Below are positions 60,729 to 64,000 of a stretch of DNA of 64,000 bases, piece after piece. Position 1 is the stretch's first letter. Every line of letters starts with the position of its first letter. The notes beneath the pieces were generated by a model. The model was not told where the DNA came from. It saw only the letters and a list, made by a program, of their open reading frames with translations, and made no database searches. A program made the translations under genes and the position numbers. The stretch is from Periplaneta americana (Eukaryota; Arthropoda; Insecta; Blattodea; Blattidae), in assembly GCF_040183065.1 (NCBI RefSeq), contig NC_091124.1:99094501-99158500 (forward strand). The letters run 5' to 3'.

Positions 60729-61655
60729 CAAAATTTAAAAACCAAGAAATCTGGTCCTGACAACATTAATTCAGAATTTTTTAAACATCTGGGGGAGAAA
60801 GCCAAGTCTGTACTTTTATCCATTTTCAATTTATTATCATGGAACACCTCAATTCTTGCAGCTTGGAAAAAAGCAATCATTGTACCAATTTACAAAAAGG
60901 GAAACCTGCTCATGATGTTAATAGTTATCGACCAGTAGTGCTATTAAGCATGATAGCAAAAACTATGGAGTCAATGATCTCCAACAGATTAACTTGATAT
61001 TTAGAATCCCAAAATCTTTTATCACCAAGACAAGCTGGCTTTCGACAACTACACTCTACTAATGAATAAGTCATACGCCTCGGCCAAGAAATAAAAGACA
61101 CTTTTAACAAGAAAGAAGTTACCTTGGCAATATTTATTGATTTTCAACTAGCATATGACTCTGTTTGGAGAAATAAATTATTATTAAAACTCCAGAAATT
61201 AAGTATCTCCAGCAATATGTTCAGATGGATATCAGAATTCCTTAGTCAAAGATTCATTGCTACTAAATTCAATAACTCACTTTCTAGTTACAGAGAAACA
61301 TATTGAGGTCTACCCCAGGGTGCTGTCCTCAGCACAACTTTATTCAATATTTTATAAATGACTTACCCTCCCTATTAGAGGAATCAAACATGAAAACAGC
61401 ATTATTTGCAGATGATATAGTTTTGTGGACTTTCGGATCTCACAGACATAGAGACAAAATTCAAAATTCTGCTCTTAAAGCTCTAAATCAACTACATGAA
61501 TGGAACACATCAAATTTGATGACACTCAATTTAAGCAAAAGAAATTAACTAATATTTTCACTTGGTAAAAAAGAAAGAGAATTAAATATGCAATACAATG
61601 GCCAACACCTTCCTAGGACTTATGAATCCAAATATCTTGGAGTTATTTTCTGAAT
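60729..61655 (+). pseudogene. LINE reverse transcriptase, sense segment
   Basis: Encodes IQNLKTKKSGPDNINSEFFK, WKKAIIVPIYKKG, then after frame breaks SYRPVVLLSMIAKTMESMI, LLSPRQAGFRQLHSTNE, LAIFIDFQLAYDSVWRNKLL, GLPQGAVLSTTLF, and ALFADDIVLW (the FADD catalytic box), HEWNTSNLMTLNLSKRN and SKYLGVIF. Fingers and palm are present, the thumb is cut at 61655. At least four stops or frameshifts. Confidence 0.88.
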
Positions 61656-61990
61656 TAATGTTGTCAGGACCAGATTTCTTGGTTTTTAAATTTTGTATAG
61701 CTATAGTTAATTCTTTGGAAGTAAAATTTTGATGAAATATTTCAGGTTTTGTGATATTACTAGTAATATTGTTTTTATTATTTTTACGTAATTCTCTTTT
61801 GATAAATTTGTCAATTTTTTGGTATTGGGATGCAATTTGTGAGAGTTTGAGTAGTGTTTATTAAATGCATTTGCTATATCTCTACTATCTGTTAGCGTTT
61901 TGTTATTATGAATAATAGGTTGGCTAGTATTTTCCTGTGTATTGAAATATTCTTCAGAAATTTGTATGTTTTAGCGCTATCAGATCTGTA
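61652..61990 (-). pseudogene. LINE segment, second inverted copy
   Basis: Carries the inverse of the RT start (KTKKSGPDNIN near 61655-61690) and of the preceding spacer, in one piece. Together with 60455-61655 it forms an outward-inverted arrangement of one LINE family. Confidence 0.8.
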
Positions 61991-62381
61991 ATTAATATTT
62001 TCAATAAATTTATTAAAACTGTTCTTTTTTGCAGTGCTCTGAATGTACAATTAACAATAACATTTAATTATATTTTATTTCAGCAGTGCCATGGCACGAG
62101 GGAACTACCCCTAAAGCCGCCCCTGATCCCTACAGACCAGGGTTCTATCCACAGACGAATCCCTGATAAGCCCCAGGGCCTGAAGCCATAAGCTCACTCT
62201 ATATCAGCATAGTTAAACCTGTACACCCCGAAGCCTCTTTTTAACTATTGCAGATGATAGACGAAATGAGGGGAAGATGAAGAGTTAAGCAAATACGACT
62301 TCTTGCTATATTTAAATGTGAGGCAAAATTATGATGGAAAGCAGACCTGTCCCAAACCCAACCAATTTTTTTTTTACTCAC

Positions 62382-62696
62382 GTTCCTCATCATCTGCCTC
62401 CACTTGCTGCTGTTGGCCTTGCTGCTGTGGAGATATTCTGTATTCTGAGACACGCTGCTGTCCTCCTGCAGCTTCCCTCACCTCCCTGGATCTACGGAAT
62501 GCACTCTCTTCATGATTAGAGAGCCACTCGCGGGAGAAGCCACTCTCTGGATCTCCTTCTGCTTCTGGGGTGTGTTCATGTTGTCGCAGTCCAGAGGCAT
62601 TCACAGAGGCAGTGGTGGTTGAAGCAGAGGTTGATGAATTGGTTGCCTCTGGCTCATCTCCACTCGCCATGCTGACATAACTGTACATATACGTTG
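62382..62696 (-). CDS. Psn: Presenilin, large cytoplasmic loop exon
   Basis: 315 bp from a TTATGCAG|CA acceptor to a GAAC|GTGAGT donor. It starts two bases into a codon and ends one base into the Arg codon completed by the exon at 60092. It encodes TYMYSYVSMASGDEPEATNS, a Ser/Thr-rich stretch, SGFSREWLSNHEESAFRRSR and a Gln-rich end (SPQQQGQQQQVEADDEER). The position after transmembrane segment 6 and the GFS-EW motif match the variable hydrophilic loop, in which presenilin is cleaved into its two fragments. Upstream exons with the first catalytic Asp are not in the window. Confidence 0.93.
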
Positions 62697-62824
62697 CTGC
62701 ATAACAAAAACAAGTTATATTTAATATAGAGCACAACAGCAAAGGGTGATTTTCAATATAAGTATAATAGCCTACATGTTGAATCTTTCGAACACTACTT
62801 TTAACACTTGAATATAAATAATTA

Positions 62825-62905
62825 ATTAAATGGTGATCTTACTCGTGTTAATTGTGTAAGCTGCACATGCTTACACAATTAACACGAGTAAGATCACCAT
62901 TTAAT
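62825..62905. repeat. Perfect 37-bp palindrome with 7-nt loop
   Basis: The arms 62825-62861 and 62869-62905 are exact inverted copies (core CTTACTCGTGTTAATTGTGT). They lie in the presenilin intron about 130 bp upstream of the loop exon. Confidence 0.95.
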
Positions 62906-63077
62906 CAATTGTTTATAAGTATAATATTTAAGATTTCAGGTTTACACATAATTTCTGCTACACTTTGTAACTACTTACAGAATACGACATCAGGATCTTC
63001 TAACTTAAGATATGGAAAAATCATCTACTCTGTCAGATACACCGAATCACCCTCTTTGTTTAATAAGAGGGCTTATA

Positions 63078-64000
63078 TTTAGCTCCATGTATTGTGGGTC
63101 CCTATCACCACGGCATGGCGCGCCCTCAGGTTGCGGATAGAGGAGACGGCCTCCAGATATGGAGGGTAGCTGTGAATATATTGAATAAGCAGTTGTGGAC
63201 AGCCGATAAGGTGTGGCCCTCCAGCTTGGGGGTTGGGCGAAGGGCTAACAACCCATCACCGTAAAAAACAGCTTGATACGAATCCCTACAATAAGCCTCG
63301 GAATAGGACTGATTCTGTGGCACGACCACAGCAAAAGAATAAAGTTTTGAGATTTGGCACTTGGAACGTAACTAGTCTTTATAGAACAGGAGGGGTAACA
63401 TTAGTAGCAAAAGAACTAGCTAGATATAGAATAGACTTCGTGGGAGTACAACAGGTTAGGTTAGATGGGAATGGCATATCACAAATAGGAGATTACTTGT
63501 TGTATTATGGGGAAGGAAACAATAATCACCAATTAGGAACAGGATTCTTTGTTCATAAAAGAATAAAATCAGCAGTAAAAAAGGTCGAATTTATCAGTGA
63601 CAGGTTATCATATTTAGTACTTAAGGGTAGATGGTGCGACATCATAATTATAAATGCTCACGCCCCTACAGAAGAGGAAGACGACCATATAAAGGATAGC
63701 TTCTATGAGGAATTGAAACATACTTTTGATCAGTTATCTAGATATCACATGAAAATTTTATTGGGGGATTTCAACGCTAAAGTAGGATGGGAGGATATTT
63801 TTAGACCAACTATTGGAAAAGAGAGCCTACACATAACTAGTAATGACAATGGAGTTAGATTAGTCAACTTTGCCACATCGAAAAATTTAATTGTCAAAAG
63901 TGCAACATTTCCCCACAAGGATATACATAAATATACTTGGACTTCTCCAGATGGATTGACACACAACCAAATAGATCACATCTTGATAAACGGAGACACA
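63078..64000 (+). mobile_element. RTE-like LINE, 5' end, continues past the window
   Basis: 5' UTR starts near CCATGTATTGTGGGTCCCTA, includes CTCCAGCTTGGGGGTTGGGC and leads into an open endonuclease frame. The same 5' start occurs inverted at 39352, supporting the boundary. Its 3' end in full copies would look like 54394-54925. Confidence 0.88.
63275..64000 (+). CDS. LINE APE-type endonuclease domain, partial (3' end outside window)
   Basis: Open frame with no stop to the window edge. From 63344 it reads VLRFGTWNVTSLYRTGG (the first Asn block), FVGVQQVRLDGNG (in place of VQE-R: the catalytic Glu position is Gln here), GTGFFVHKRI, IIIINAHAPTEEE, ILLGDFNAKVGWED (D-N active-site block), KYTWTSPDGLTHNQIDHIL. 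This is the apurinic-endonuclease-like domain that nicks target DNA for LINE retrotransposition. No convincing start ATG is visible, so the start given is only the open region before the domain. The Glu-to-Gln change may mean the copy is inactive. Confidence 0.85.

Noticed and set aside
62852-63082. A 76-codon frame overlapping the palindrome
   Set aside because: It reads through one arm of the palindrome and into intron sequence, with no domain and no splice support.

Overview
The window looks like nuclear DNA of an insect, probably a cockroach or termite (Blattodea). It has split genes with GT-AG introns, a presenilin 3' end of insect type, several tRNA-derived SINE families, and LINE and transposon proteins of the kind that fill blattodean genomes. 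The order-level guess is inference from familiarity with these repeats. Nothing bacterial or viral was seen.

Two host genes are visible, running tail to tail. On the + strand, four exons of a TMEM179-like four-pass membrane protein lie at 10704-11062, 22704-22850, 34488-34575 and 39518-39643. Their splice phases fit (2, 2, 0), so they join into one open frame. On the - strand, the last three coding exons of presenilin (Psn) lie at 62696-62382, 60092-59980 and 52379-52224, again with matching phases and the GLGDF and PAL motifs of the gamma-secretase catalytic subunit. Upstream presenilin exons lie beyond the right edge. Nearly everything else is intronic or intergenic repeat.

Layout. 1-4.3 kb: a composite satellite (about 40-bp TGCGCATGCTCAGT units alternating with a 110-170 bp block) and microsatellites. 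4.7-6.1 kb: an antisense RNase H LINE remnant. 6.5-9.8 kb: a MITE, then a P-like (THAP) transposon with inverted repeats. 11.4-12.4 kb: a 911-bp element with strong inverted repeats and a short basic ORF. 14-20 kb: remnants of hAT, P-like and mariner transposons. 21-25 kb: a foldback element with a DUF4817 segment, TMEM179 exon 2, and LINE debris.

25.7-31.8 kb: two apparently identical, intact hAT transposons in opposite orientation, each with its own perfect 8-bp target duplication; one sits in an older transposon ORF and the other in a LINE reverse transcriptase. 32.8-34.1 kb: a Tc1-like element broken by one frameshift. 36-44 kb: SINEs, LINE ends (one an internally deleted LINE), transposase and RNase H fragments. 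46.8-49 kb: a well-preserved LINE RT/RNase H frame with two stops. 49.9-51.7 kb: a TA-flanked element holding a long hairpin. 52.2-62.7 kb: presenilin exons with repeat-filled introns. 63.1-64 kb: the 5' end of an RTE-like LINE with an intact endonuclease frame running off the window.

The two most promising leads are the fresh pair of intact hAT copies, and a poorly described DNA transposon family that may link the 911-bp element to scattered ORF fragments at 25.5/27.9, 35.9 and 43.5 kb.
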